NCBI RefSeq assembly: GCF_002355515.1
Contig: NZ_AP014809.1
Span: forward strand, 981,501 to 1,045,500
Source of the DNA: Methylorubrum populi
Lineage (GTDB): Bacteria > Pseudomonadota > Alphaproteobacteria > Rhizobiales > Beijerinckiaceae
Direction: 5' to 3'
DNA: 64,000 nt
A program made the translations under genes and the position numbers. Positions 7,456 through 17,275 of this stretch are shown here, piece after piece. Under the pieces are notes generated by a model, which did not search any database, had not been told where the DNA came from, and was given only the letters and a program-made list of their open reading frames with translations. The stretch's first letter is position 1; every line of letters starts with the position of its first letter.

Positions 7456-8575
7456 TTCTGGTCGATCGAACCCCGAGGCCGCCGGACTGCTCCTTTCGAC
7501 GCCCCGCCCCGCCAGGGGCCGGCGTCATCCTGAGCGGCGCGGCGGGGGCCGGCGGATGGGCCGCCAGCAGGGCGTTCACGTCGATCTCGAAGCTGCCGCC
7601 CTCCCGAAGGCGCCCGACCACGGCGCCGCCGGCCGTCGTCAGCGCGCCCTGCGCGTTCGCGGTCAGCGCGGCATCGGGTTGCGGCACCCCGGTGGTCGGG
7701 TCGGGCCGGGTGAGCGTGACCCGGGCGCCGCCCGGCGCCGCCGGATCGAAGTGGTAGTCGAGGCCCGGCGCCAGCGACCCGCTCGTCGGCGTCGTCCCCT
7801 GGGATCGGCCCGTCAGGATGGCCAGGCCGGAGGCGACAAGTCCGCTGAGCAGGGCTGGGAGGAGCGCCGGGCCGGGCAGCGGCACCCGCGCCGCCGTCGC
7901 CACGCGCGCGGCCCCGGCCAACAGGCCCGGCGACGGGGGCACCGTGATGGCCGATGCCGTCGCGGTGGCCACGGGTGGCGGCGCGGCCGCGGGGGTCGGT
8001 GGCGAAGCGGCGGCCCCCGGAACCGGGACCGGCTGCGGGGTCACCGGTGCGGGCGCTTGCGGAGGCGCGGCCACTGGCGGGGGTTGCGGCGGCGAGGGCT
8101 GCGGGGGCAGTTGCGGGGGCACTGGCGTAGGTTGCGGTGCCGGCGCCGGAACCTGAGGCGATGCAGGCACTTGGACAGGCACCTGCGCCGTCGCGGCGAA
8201 GTTCGGCGGCAGCAGCGGTCCCGTGACGGGCGGCGCAGGGAAGGCCGCCGCGCGCGCGGCCTGCGCGGCGTCGAAGCCCAGCCCGAGTTGCGACCGCTGC
8301 GCGGCGTTGCGGGCCGTGTTGGCCGCCTCGAACCCGGCATTGATCGTGTTGCTGGCGTTCAGCGTCGCCGAGAAGGCGCGCTGCGTCTCCGCCATCTGCC
8401 GGTTGATCTGATTGAAACCCTGGATCGGGTCACCGTAGCTTCCGTCCCCCGGCAGGGCACCGCCGCCCCCGCCAAGCGGTGCAGCACCCTGCGGGCGGAT
8501 CCGGATCTGAAGCGGCCCGGACGAGCCGGGCGCGCCGCCGGGTCCCTGTGCGAAGTTCGAGATACCGCCGGTCAT
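7310..8575 (-). CDS. Proline-rich protein, hypothetical, C-terminus antisense to cobT
   Basis: The ATG at 8575 has a GAGG ribosome site 8 bp upstream and gives 421 residues. Residues 1-120 are polar with Gln/Asn/Ala-rich helices (GFNQINRQMAETQRAF), residues about 125-215 are almost pure Pro/Ala/Gln/Val (PQLPPQPSPPQPPP), then a hydrophobic helix (LPALLSGLVASGLAIL) and a small domain with GLDYHFDPAAPGGARVTLTRPD and EGGSFEIDVNALLAAHPP. The frame has no stop before 7310, so about the last 48 codons lie antisense to cobT and look like non-coding GC-rich sequence. The functional end may be near 7555. No family is recognised. Confidence 0.6.
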   Translation of the reverse strand: MTGGISNFAQGPGGAPGSSGPLQIRIRPQGAAPLGGGGGALPGDGSYGDPIQGFNQINRQMAETQRAFSATLNASNTINAGFEAANTARNAAQRSQLGLGFDAAQAARAAAFPAPPVTGPLLPPNFAATAQVPVQVPASPQVPAPAPQPTPVPPQLPPQPSPPQPPPVAAPPQAPAPVTPQPVPVPGAAASPPTPAAAPPPVATATASAITVPPSPGLLAGAARVATAARVPLPGPALLPALLSGLVASGLAILTGRSQGTTPTSGSLAPGLDYHFDPAAPGGARVTLTRPDPTTGVPQPDAALTANAQGALTTAGGAVVGRLREGGSFEIDVNALLAAHPPAPAAPLRMTPAPGGAGRRKEQSGGLGVRSTRITPRSCPKPPPARTSPCRGGRRARLSGGPAPGPRPRLRPAACRATERA

Positions 8576-8679
8576 GCATGCCCCTCGCTGCCGATGGACA
8601 CACGTAGAACGTGCAAGCTGACGAGAACCTGTCGGGCCGGGGATGTTTTTCGGAAGCGGTCGGACTCGCCTCGAACGGA

Positions 8680-10227
<1,548 letters not shown>

Positions 10228-10561
10228 AACAGTCGAGATCGCCAATCGGAAGCGGTGCGGGGCCTGATCGTGGTCTTGCGGCGCACGGGGCAAGGTGGAG
10301 AGCCGGCAGCGTGCCCTCGAACCGTTAAGAAGCGGCTTCGACACTCCGGCGAATTGCGCCGATCTCGGGCGGGACAAGCCCATTTCGTATTCAGGTGCGT
10401 TGCCGCACATCAGGAATGGCGATCGAGGATCAGAATCGGAACGATTCCAAGCCGCGACCTCAAGTGCCCTCGAAGCGACGCGCCGTAGCGCCTTCCCCGA
10501 CGTGGGACGGCGGCGGTGGTCCCCGGCGCCTCGCGCGGCACGTCGATTACGGAGTGCGCCG
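10228..10561. promoter_or_regulatory. Divergent intergenic region, kinase versus molybdenum hydroxylase
   Basis: This 334-bp stretch separates two divergent starts and must hold both promoters. I see no convincing -35/-10 pair, terminator or small gene in it. Confidence 0.3.
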
Positions 10562-11017
10562 ATGCTGACCCTCAACCTGAACGGCGTGGTCCGGGAGGTC
10601 GATGCCGACCCCGACATGCCCCTGCTCTGGGTGATCCGCGACCGGCTCGACATGACCGGCACCAAGTATGGCTGCGGCATCGCCCAGTGCGGCGCCTGCA
10701 CCGTGCACATGGACGGCCAGCCGGTGCGCTCCTGCCAGACCCGCATCGGTGATGTGGGGGAGGCCAAGATCACGACGATCGAGGGCGTCGAGGGCAAGGT
10801 GGCCGATGCGGTGAAGGCGGCGTGGCGCGGCCTCGACGTGGTGCAGTGCGGCTACTGCCAGTCCGGCCAGATCATGTCGGCCATCGGCCTGCTCACCGAC
10901 AACCCGAAGCCGAGCGACGCCGATATCGACGGTGCCATGGACGGCAATGTCTGCCGCTGCGGCACCTATCAGCGCATCCGCGCCGCCATCCACGAAGCCG
11001 CCCGCTCGCTCGCCTGA
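10562..11017 (+). CDS. Molybdenum hydroxylase small subunit, [2Fe-2S] (isoquinoline 1-oxidoreductase alpha type)
   Basis: This 151-residue protein carries two [2Fe-2S] clusters that pass electrons from the molybdenum centre. The plant-ferredoxin-type cluster ligands are C38, C43, C46 and C58 (KYGCGIAQCGACTVH and RSC), and the second cluster uses C96, C99, C131 and C133 (QCGYCQSGQ and CRCGTY). Length and motif order are those of IorA-like subunits of xanthine dehydrogenase family enzymes. The ATG at 10562 is preferred because the protein then starts with the family pattern LTLNLNGVVREVD. The large-subunit gene follows 35 bp downstream. The substrate (an N-heterocycle or aldehyde) cannot be read from sequence. 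Confidence 0.93.
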   Translation: MLTLNLNGVVREVDADPDMPLLWVIRDRLDMTGTKYGCGIAQCGACTVHMDGQPVRSCQTRIGDVGEAKITTIEGVEGKVADAVKAAWRGLDVVQCGYCQSGQIMSAIGLLTDNPKPSDADIDGAMDGNVCRCGTYQRIRAAIHEAARSLA

Positions 11018-11052
11018 GCCGCCTCGCAGCCTATCGGAACAAGGAGCCCGGC

Positions 11053-13248
11053 ATGCTCAAGCTCGATCTCACCGATGCGCCCGCCCCGTCCCGGCGCGCT
11101 TTCCTCACCGGCGCGGCGGCGGGCGCCGTTCTGCTCGCCTTCCGCGTCGACCTGAAGGGCGCCCGCGCGGCGGAGGCCTCCGACGCGCTGTCCAAGGCTC
11201 CGCCCCAGCCCAACGCCTTCGTGCGGATCGCCGCCGACGACACCGTCACGGTGATGATCAAGCACCTCGACATGGGCCAGGGCAACACGACCGGCCTCGC
11301 CACCATCCTCGCCGACGAACTCGACGCGGATTGGAGCCAGATGCGCGTCGCCTTCGCCCCGGCCGACGCGAAGCTCTACGCCAACCTGCTGATGGGCCCG
11401 GTCCAGGGCACCGGCGGCTCGACGGCGATCGCCAATTCCTGGTTCCAGCTCCGCAAGGCGGGTGCGGCCGCCCGCGCCATGCTGGTCGCCGCCGCGGCCG
11501 AGAAATGGGGCGTGCCGGCGGGCGAGATCACCGTCGCCAAGGGCGTCATCGGCCACAAGTCGGGCAAGCAGGCCCGCTTCGGTGAATTCGCCGAGGCCGC
11601 CGCCGCCAAGCCGGTGCCGCAGGAGCCGCGCCTCAAGACCCCGGCGGAGTGGACGCTGATCGGGAAGCGCGTGCCGCGCATCGACTCGGTCGCGAAGACC
11701 GACGGCACCGCAATCTACTCCCTTGACATCCGCCGCCCCGGCCAGGTCACGGCCCTCGTGGCTCACCCGCCGCGCTTCGGCGCCACGGTGAAGTCGGTGG
11801 ATTCGGAGGCCGCGCAGGGCATGCCGGGCGTGGTGGGCATCGTCACGATCCCGACAGGCGTGGCGGTGATCGCCCGCGACACCTGGAGCGCGATGAAGGC
11901 CCGCGAGGCCCTCAAGGTCACCTGGGACGAATCCGCCGCCGAGACCCGCTCGTCGGACGCGATCCTCGCCGAGTACCGCGAGACCGCCAAGGCCTCCGGT
12001 CTCGTCGCCTCGCAGGCGGGCGACGCCGATGCCGGCATCAAGGGCGCGGCCAAGGTGCTGGAGGCGGAGTTCTCCTTCCCCTACCTCGCCCACGCGGCGA
12101 TGGAGCCCCTCAACGCGACGATCGAGCGGGCGGCGGACGGCAGCTACGACGTCTATGCCGGCTGCCAGATCCAGACGATCGAGCAGGCGGTGGTAGCGGC
12201 GACGCTGGGCGTGACGACGGACAAGGTCCGGCTGCACACGCAATGGGCCGGCGGCTCGTTCGGCCGGCGCGCGACCCCGGGCGCCGACTACTTCGCCGAG
12301 GCCGCCGCGATCGTGAAGGCCTGGGACGGCAAGGCCCCGGTTCACCTCGTCTGGACCCGCGAGGACGACATGACCGCCGGCTATTACCGCCCGCAGGTCT
12401 ATCACACGGTCAAGGCGGGCCTGAACGAGAAGGGCCAGATCACCGGCTGGCGCCATGCCATGGTCGGCAAGTCGATCATGATCGGCTCGCCCTTCGAGGC
12501 GATGCTGGTCAAGAACGGCATCGATTCCACCACCGTCGAGGGCGCCTCCGACACGCCCTACGCCCTGCCCGCCTACCGCTTCGAGGTGCACAATGCCCGC
12601 GAGGGCGTGCCGGTGCTGTGGTGGCGCTCGGTCGGCCACACCCACACCGCCCACGTCATGGAGGTGGTCATCGACGAGCTCGCGCATGCGGCGGGTGCCG
12701 ACCCGGTCGCCTACCGCCTCTCGCTGCTGACCCGCGCCCCGCGCCTGTCCGGCGTGCTGCGGCTCGCCGCCGAGCGGGCCGGGTGGAGCCAGAAGTCCTC
12801 CGAGAAGGGCCGCGGCCTCGGCGTCGCGGTGCACGAATCCTTCGGCTCCTACGTTGCGATGGTGGCGGACGTGACGGCGGCGGACTCGAACGTTCGGGTC
12901 AATCGCATCGTCGCGGCGGTCGATGTCGGCGTGGCGGTGAACCCGGACGTCGTCCGCGCCCAGGTCGAGGGTGCGGTGGGTTTTGCCCTCTCGGCGGTGC
13001 TGCGCAACCGCATCACCCTCAAGGACGGCGTGGTGCAGGAGCGGAACTTCGACAGCTATCAGCCGACGCGCATCTCCGAGATGCCGCGGGTGGAGGTTCA
13101 CATCGTGCCCTCCGACGTCGCGCCCACCGGCATCGGCGAACCCGGCGTGCCGGTGCTGGCGCCGGCCATCGCCAACGCGGTCTTCGCCGCGACGGGTCAG
13201 CGCCTGCGCTCGCTGCCGCTCGATCTCTCGTCCCTGCGCGGAGCGTAG
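11053..13248 (+). CDS. Molybdenum hydroxylase large subunit, molybdopterin-binding (isoquinoline 1-oxidoreductase beta type)
   Basis: This 731-residue catalytic subunit begins with a twin-arginine signal (SRRAFLTGAAAGAVLLAF, RR at 14-15), so the folded complex is probably exported to the periplasm with the small subunit carried along. The molybdopterin-binding features are present: HLDMGQGNTTGLATILADEL, GPVQGTGGSTAIANSW, WAGGSFGRRATPGADY and, near the end, PTGIGEPGVPVLAPAIANAVF, where the Glu of GEPG is the expected catalytic base. Start at 11053 follows an AAGGAG site. It is in one transcript with the small subunit. No cytochrome subunit or XdhC-type maturation gene is adjacent in this window. 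Confidence 0.93.
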   Translation: MLKLDLTDAPAPSRRAFLTGAAAGAVLLAFRVDLKGARAAEASDALSKAPPQPNAFVRIAADDTVTVMIKHLDMGQGNTTGLATILADELDADWSQMRVAFAPADAKLYANLLMGPVQGTGGSTAIANSWFQLRKAGAAARAMLVAAAAEKWGVPAGEITVAKGVIGHKSGKQARFGEFAEAAAAKPVPQEPRLKTPAEWTLIGKRVPRIDSVAKTDGTAIYSLDIRRPGQVTALVAHPPRFGATVKSVDSEAAQGMPGVVGIVTIPTGVAVIARDTWSAMKAREALKVTWDESAAETRSSDAILAEYRETAKASGLVASQAGDADAGIKGAAKVLEAEFSFPYLAHAAMEPLNATIERAADGSYDVYAGCQIQTIEQAVVAATLGVTTDKVRLHTQWAGGSFGRRATPGADYFAEAAAIVKAWDGKAPVHLVWTREDDMTAGYYRPQVYHTVKAGLNEKGQITGWRHAMVGKSIMIGSPFEAMLVKNGIDSTTVEGASDTPYALPAYRFEVHNAREGVPVLWWRSVGHTHTAHVMEVVIDELAHAAGADPVAYRLSLLTRAPRLSGVLRLAAERAGWSQKSSEKGRGLGVAVHESFGSYVAMVADVTAADSNVRVNRIVAAVDVGVAVNPDVVRAQVEGAVGFALSAVLRNRITLKDGVVQERNFDSYQPTRISEMPRVEVHIVPSDVAPTGIGEPGVPVLAPAIANAVFAATGQRLRSLPLDLSSLRGA

Positions 13249-13398
13249 TCGATCCGATTGCCCCGCTGGCCCGAAATCGGGTTCGGCGGGGCTCGGTTGG
13301 CTCGAGCACCGGACACGCCCGATCCAACCGGAGCGTGCTTTACAAGCGTATCGGACTGTCTCTTAGGTTGAGCCCATCGAGCCACAACGGGGTGTGGG

Positions 13399-16300
13399 AT
13401 GGGCGCGAAGACGGATCCGTCCGACCGGCCGTCGAATCCGGGCACGGCGGACCGCGGGATCGGTGCGGACGATCGGGCGGGGCCACCGCTCGGCTCGATC
13501 GAGATGGAGGCGGATGCGCTGCGATCCGCCCTCGGGCTCGTGACCGGTCTGGGCGCGCCGGCGGCCCTGGCATGGGGTTCGGCGCTGACCGTCCTGTGCA
13601 ACGATGCCTTCACCGCGCTTCTCGGCCCCGTTCCGACCGGGCTCGCCTTCTCCGCCCTCGCGCGAAACGGGCATGACGCGGAGGCGCTGACGCGTCTTCT
13701 GCGCCGCGCCCGATCCGGCGAAACGGTCACCGCCGCCGGCCTTCCCCTCGGAACGGGCGCGTCCCGTCCCCCGGTGATGCTCTGCCTCAGTCCGGTGCGC
13801 GGATCCGATGGCGCCGTGGCGGGGGTTCTGGCGCTCGTGACCGGAACCGGGGCAACGCTCGGCGACGCCGAGTGCGAGACGGCACGGCGGGTTTGCGAGG
13901 AGAAGTACAGCACCCTGTTCCAAGCGGCTGGCCAGGGGTGGTGCGAGCTCGAATTCGTGCGCGACGAACAGGGCCGCGCCGTCGATCTCCGTTATATCGC
14001 GCTCAATCCCGCCTTCGAGCGGATGACCGGCCTGTCGGCAGCGCAGCTGCACGGGCGGACGGCGCGCGAAGTGGTGCCGGATCTCGATTCCGGCTGGGTG
14101 CAGGCCTGCGCGCGGATCGCCGCCTCGGGCGTGCCGGCATGGTTGGACCGTGCGGACGGGCCGATGGGGGGCCGGTTCGAGGTCTGCGCCTATCCGCAGG
14201 CAGGGGACAGGCTGCTGATCCTCTACGACGGCGTCACCGGGCCCGAAGCGGCTGAGACGGCCCTGCAGGAACGCGAGAAGCGGCAGGCCTTTCTCCTGGC
14301 GCTGAGCGATGCGGTGCGCACGCTGATCGACCCGATGGCGATCCAGGAAAAGGCATGCCGGCTGCTCGGCGAGCGGCTGCAGGTCGACCGCACCTACTAC
14401 GTCGCCATCGACGAGACTGCGGGCACCGCGCGGGTTGCGTGGGACTACCTTCGCGGCGACGTTCCCTCATTGGCCGGCGAGCACCGGGTCGCGGACTTTC
14501 CATGGTCGGTGGACATTCTCCGTCGCGGCCGGTGCCATGTCGTGACCGACACGCAGACGTCGGCCGCGGTCCCTGAGGCGGACCGTCCCTCCCTGACAGC
14601 TCTGCGGATCGCGGCCTGCCTGGGCGCGCCGCTCATCAAGAACGGCCGTCTCGTCGGCGCGCTCTGCGTCACGCAATCGGTTCCGCGGGACTGGACGGAG
14701 ACCGACGTCGCGCTGCTGCGCGACGTCGCCGAGCGGATCTGGTCGGCGGTCCAGCGCGGACGGGCCGAGGCAGATATCCGGCGCAAGAACGCGGTGCTCG
14801 AAGGGATCAACCGCATCTTCCGCGAGGCGCTGACCGCACGCACGGAGGAGGAGCTCGGCCGCTTCTGCCTCGCGGTTGCCGAGGATGTGACCCAGAGCGC
14901 CTTCAGCTTCATGGGTGAGGTCAACCACGAGCGCTGCCAGTTCGACGAGCTCTCCATCAGCGATCGCGGCTGGCAGCACTTCGCCATGGACGATCCCGCC
15001 TTTCCGAAGGGCGTGCCACCCAAGGGACTCAAGATTCACGGCATCTACGGCCGTGTCCTGAAGGACGGGCAGAGCCTCATCGTCAACGACCCGGACGCGC
15101 ATCCGGATCGTATCGGCACGCCGCGCGGCCACCCGCCGCTCAGGTCCTTTCTCGGTGTGCCGCTCAAGCGCGACGGGCAGACGGTGGGCATGGTCGGGCT
15201 CGGCAATCGCGAGGGCGGGTATCGGGCGGAGGACCGGGAGGCGGCGGAGGCCCTCGCTCCGGCGATCTTTCAGGCGCTTCTGAGCAAGCGGACGGCCGAC
15301 ACCCTGCGCCAGAGCGAGGAGCGCTTCCGCACCCTGGCCGAACTCGTGCCGAGCCTGCTCTGGAACTGCGATCCCGAGGGCAAGGTCATCGTGCTGAACC
15401 AGCAATGGAGCAAGTATACCGGCCAGACCGCGCAGGAGGCTCAGGACGGCGGCTGGCTGGCGACGATCCACCCCGCCGAGAGGCAAGAGGTCGAACGCAT
15501 CGCCGTCGAGGCTTTCGCCACCGGCCAGCCCCTGGAGCGGCAGCAGCGCATCCGCCGCCGCGACGGGACCTATCGCTGGTTCCTGGTCCGCCATGCGCCG
15601 GCACGGGACGCGGAAGGACGGATCCTGCGCTGGTTCGGCGCCGCCACGGATATCCACGACCAGCATATTGCCTCCGAGAACCTGCGGGCGGAGGAGGCAC
15701 GTCAAGCCTTTCTCCTCGACCTCGCCGACCGGCTGCAGGGGCTGACCGATCCGAAGGCGGCCCTTCACAGCATCGTCGAGGCGCTCGGACGCCATCTCGG
15801 GGTCAGCCGGGTCGGCTATGCCCGCATCTCCGCCGACGGCGAGCGGGTCGAGCGGCAAGTCGGCTACACCGGCGAGGCCGAGCCCCGCCTCGGGCCGATG
15901 CCGCTCCGGTTCTTCGGCGCGACGATCCACACCCGGTTCCGCAACGGCGAGACGGTCGTCGTGGACGATGCCTCGAGCGTCGCGGCCCCCATCGTCTGGA
16001 GAGAGGGGGGCGTCGGCAGCTTCGTGGCGGTCCCGCTGGTCCGCGACGGCCAAGTGCGCACCGTCCTCTACATCACCCATCATCAACCCCGAACATGGAC
16101 GCGCTCGGAAACGACGCTGATCGAGGAGGTCGCCGCGCGGACCTGGGAAGCGGCGGAGCGGGCCCAGGCCGAAGCGGAGCTGCGCGCGAGCGAAGCGCGA
16201 CAGCGCGTTCTGGTCGAAGGGATCCCCCAGCTCCTCTGGCGGGCGGGACATGGCGGCGCCTGGACCTGGGCGAGCCGGCAATGGTGCGGCTATACCGGCC

Positions 16301-17169
16301 AGACCGAGGCCGAGAGCCGGGATTTCGGCTGGCTCGAAGCGGTCTATCCCGAGGATCGCGAGCGGGCCCGGGACGCCTGGGGCGACGCGGCCACGGCCGA
16401 GCGGCTGACCGTCGAGTACCGCATCTATCACGCCTGCGAGGCCCGCTACCGGTGGTTCCAGACACGCGCCCTGCCGCTGCGTGAGGGAAGCGACATCGTC
16501 GAATGGCTCGGCACCTCGACCGACATCGACGACCTGCGGCACCTTCAGGAACAGCAGAACGTGATGGTGGCCGAGCTGCAGCACCGCACCCGCAACCTCA
16601 TCACCGTCGTGCGCTCGCTGGCCGAACAGACGATGAGCCGCAGCGCCTCCATGGATGTGTTCCGCGGGCGCTTCTACGATCGTCTCGCAGTGCTCTCACG
16701 GGTGCAGGGGCTGCTCTCCCGCTCCAGCATCGAGCCGATCACCCTGCACACGCTCATCTCGACCGAACTCGACGCCCTCGGCGCCTGGGAGGCGGCCGGC
16801 CGCATCGATCTCAACGGTCCCCCCGTCCGGCTGCGCAAGGCGACGGTGCAGACCTTCGCGCTGGCCCTGCACGAACTCGCCACCAACGCCCGCAAATATG
16901 GGGCGCTCGCCGGAAGCGCGGGACGGCTGAGCGTGACGTGGCGGACCTACACCGAGAACGGCCGGATGCGGCTCGCCCTGTACTGGAGCGAGAGAGGGAT
17001 CGATCGACCCCGCGAGGAGCCGGCGTCGGACCGGCGCGGCTATGGGCGGGAGCTGATCGAGAAGGCACTGCCCTACACCCTCGACGCGCGCACGCGCTAC
17101 GAACTGGGCGAGACCACCCTGCATTGCGCCATCGACCTGCCGCTCGTGGAGCGGAGGCAGCAGCCCTAG
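13399..17169 (+). CDS. Multi-PAS/GAF sensor histidine kinase, HWE family
   Basis: This 1256-residue soluble kinase has a degenerate PAS-like region (about 36-155), a PAS (170-285), a GAF (295-455), a second GAF (465-630), PAS (635-755), a third GAF (770-925), PAS (930-1045) and an HWE/HisKA_2 kinase domain to the end. The phosphoacceptor is H1062 in VAELQHRTRNLITVVRSLAEQT, and the ATPase box reads ALHELATNARKYGAL. HWE kinases usually phosphorylate free receivers or PhyR-like regulators in the general stress response. No transmembrane segment and no receiver domain are present. Three GAF and several PAS domains imply integration of several ligands or light, but no bilin-binding Cys motif is obvious. 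The stop is followed directly by a REP-like dyad. Confidence 0.9.
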   Translation: MGAKTDPSDRPSNPGTADRGIGADDRAGPPLGSIEMEADALRSALGLVTGLGAPAALAWGSALTVLCNDAFTALLGPVPTGLAFSALARNGHDAEALTRLLRRARSGETVTAAGLPLGTGASRPPVMLCLSPVRGSDGAVAGVLALVTGTGATLGDAECETARRVCEEKYSTLFQAAGQGWCELEFVRDEQGRAVDLRYIALNPAFERMTGLSAAQLHGRTAREVVPDLDSGWVQACARIAASGVPAWLDRADGPMGGRFEVCAYPQAGDRLLILYDGVTGPEAAETALQEREKRQAFLLALSDAVRTLIDPMAIQEKACRLLGERLQVDRTYYVAIDETAGTARVAWDYLRGDVPSLAGEHRVADFPWSVDILRRGRCHVVTDTQTSAAVPEADRPSLTALRIAACLGAPLIKNGRLVGALCVTQSVPRDWTETDVALLRDVAERIWSAVQRGRAEADIRRKNAVLEGINRIFREALTARTEEELGRFCLAVAEDVTQSAFSFMGEVNHERCQFDELSISDRGWQHFAMDDPAFPKGVPPKGLKIHGIYGRVLKDGQSLIVNDPDAHPDRIGTPRGHPPLRSFLGVPLKRDGQTVGMVGLGNREGGYRAEDREAAEALAPAIFQALLSKRTADTLRQSEERFRTLAELVPSLLWNCDPEGKVIVLNQQWSKYTGQTAQEAQDGGWLATIHPAERQEVERIAVEAFATGQPLERQQRIRRRDGTYRWFLVRHAPARDAEGRILRWFGAATDIHDQHIASENLRAEEARQAFLLDLADRLQGLTDPKAALHSIVEALGRHLGVSRVGYARISADGERVERQVGYTGEAEPRLGPMPLRFFGATIHTRFRNGETVVVDDASSVAAPIVWREGGVGSFVAVPLVRDGQVRTVLYITHHQPRTWTRSETTLIEEVAARTWEAAERAQAEAELRASEARQRVLVEGIPQLLWRAGHGGAWTWASRQWCGYTGQTEAESRDFGWLEAVYPEDRERARDAWGDAATAERLTVEYRIYHACEARYRWFQTRALPLREGSDIVEWLGTSTDIDDLRHLQEQQNVMVAELQHRTRNLITVVRSLAEQTMSRSASMDVFRGRFYDRLAVLSRVQGLLSRSSIEPITLHTLISTELDALGAWEAAGRIDLNGPPVRLRKATVQTFALALHELATNARKYGALAGSAGRLSVTWRTYTENGRMRLALYWSERGIDRPREEPASDRRGYGRELIEKALPYTLDARTRYELGETTLHCAIDLPLVERRQQP

Positions 17170-17170
17170 A

Positions 17171-17216
17171 GCATCATCCCGAAAGGTGGTTTGCGGCTTT
17201 CGGAAAAAGATGATGC
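17171..17216. repeat. Interrupted dyad (REP-like, first half)
   Basis: The outer arms gcatcatc and gatgatgc and the inner arms ccgaaag and ctttcgg form a stem with a short A-rich bulge, starting two bases after the HWE kinase stop. It precedes a second, perfect dyad and the two look like one element. Confidence 0.6.
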
Positions 17217-17228
17217 AAAAACAGATCC

Positions 17229-17271
17229 CTAGCGCATCGTGCTGGATCCGATATCCAGCACGATGCGCTAG
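17229..17271. repeat. Perfect 19-bp inverted repeat (REP-like element or terminator)
   Basis: Arms at 17229-17247 and 17253-17271 are perfect inverted copies around 5 bases (ccgat). It ends five bases before the stop of the amidase gene on the other strand, so it separates convergent genes. It may act as a bidirectional terminator, but there is no T run, and the composition resembles dispersed extragenic palindromes. Confidence 0.65.
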
Positions 17272-17275
17272 AATC

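Noticed and set aside
10969..13101. Minus-strand frame of 710 residues opposite the molybdenum hydroxylase
   Set aside because: His/Arg/Gly-rich shadow of a clearly recognisable gene in a high-GC genome.
14467..16584. Minus-strand frame of 705 residues inside the HWE kinase gene
   Set aside because: Antisense shadow; the plus strand has continuous PAS, GAF and kinase motifs.
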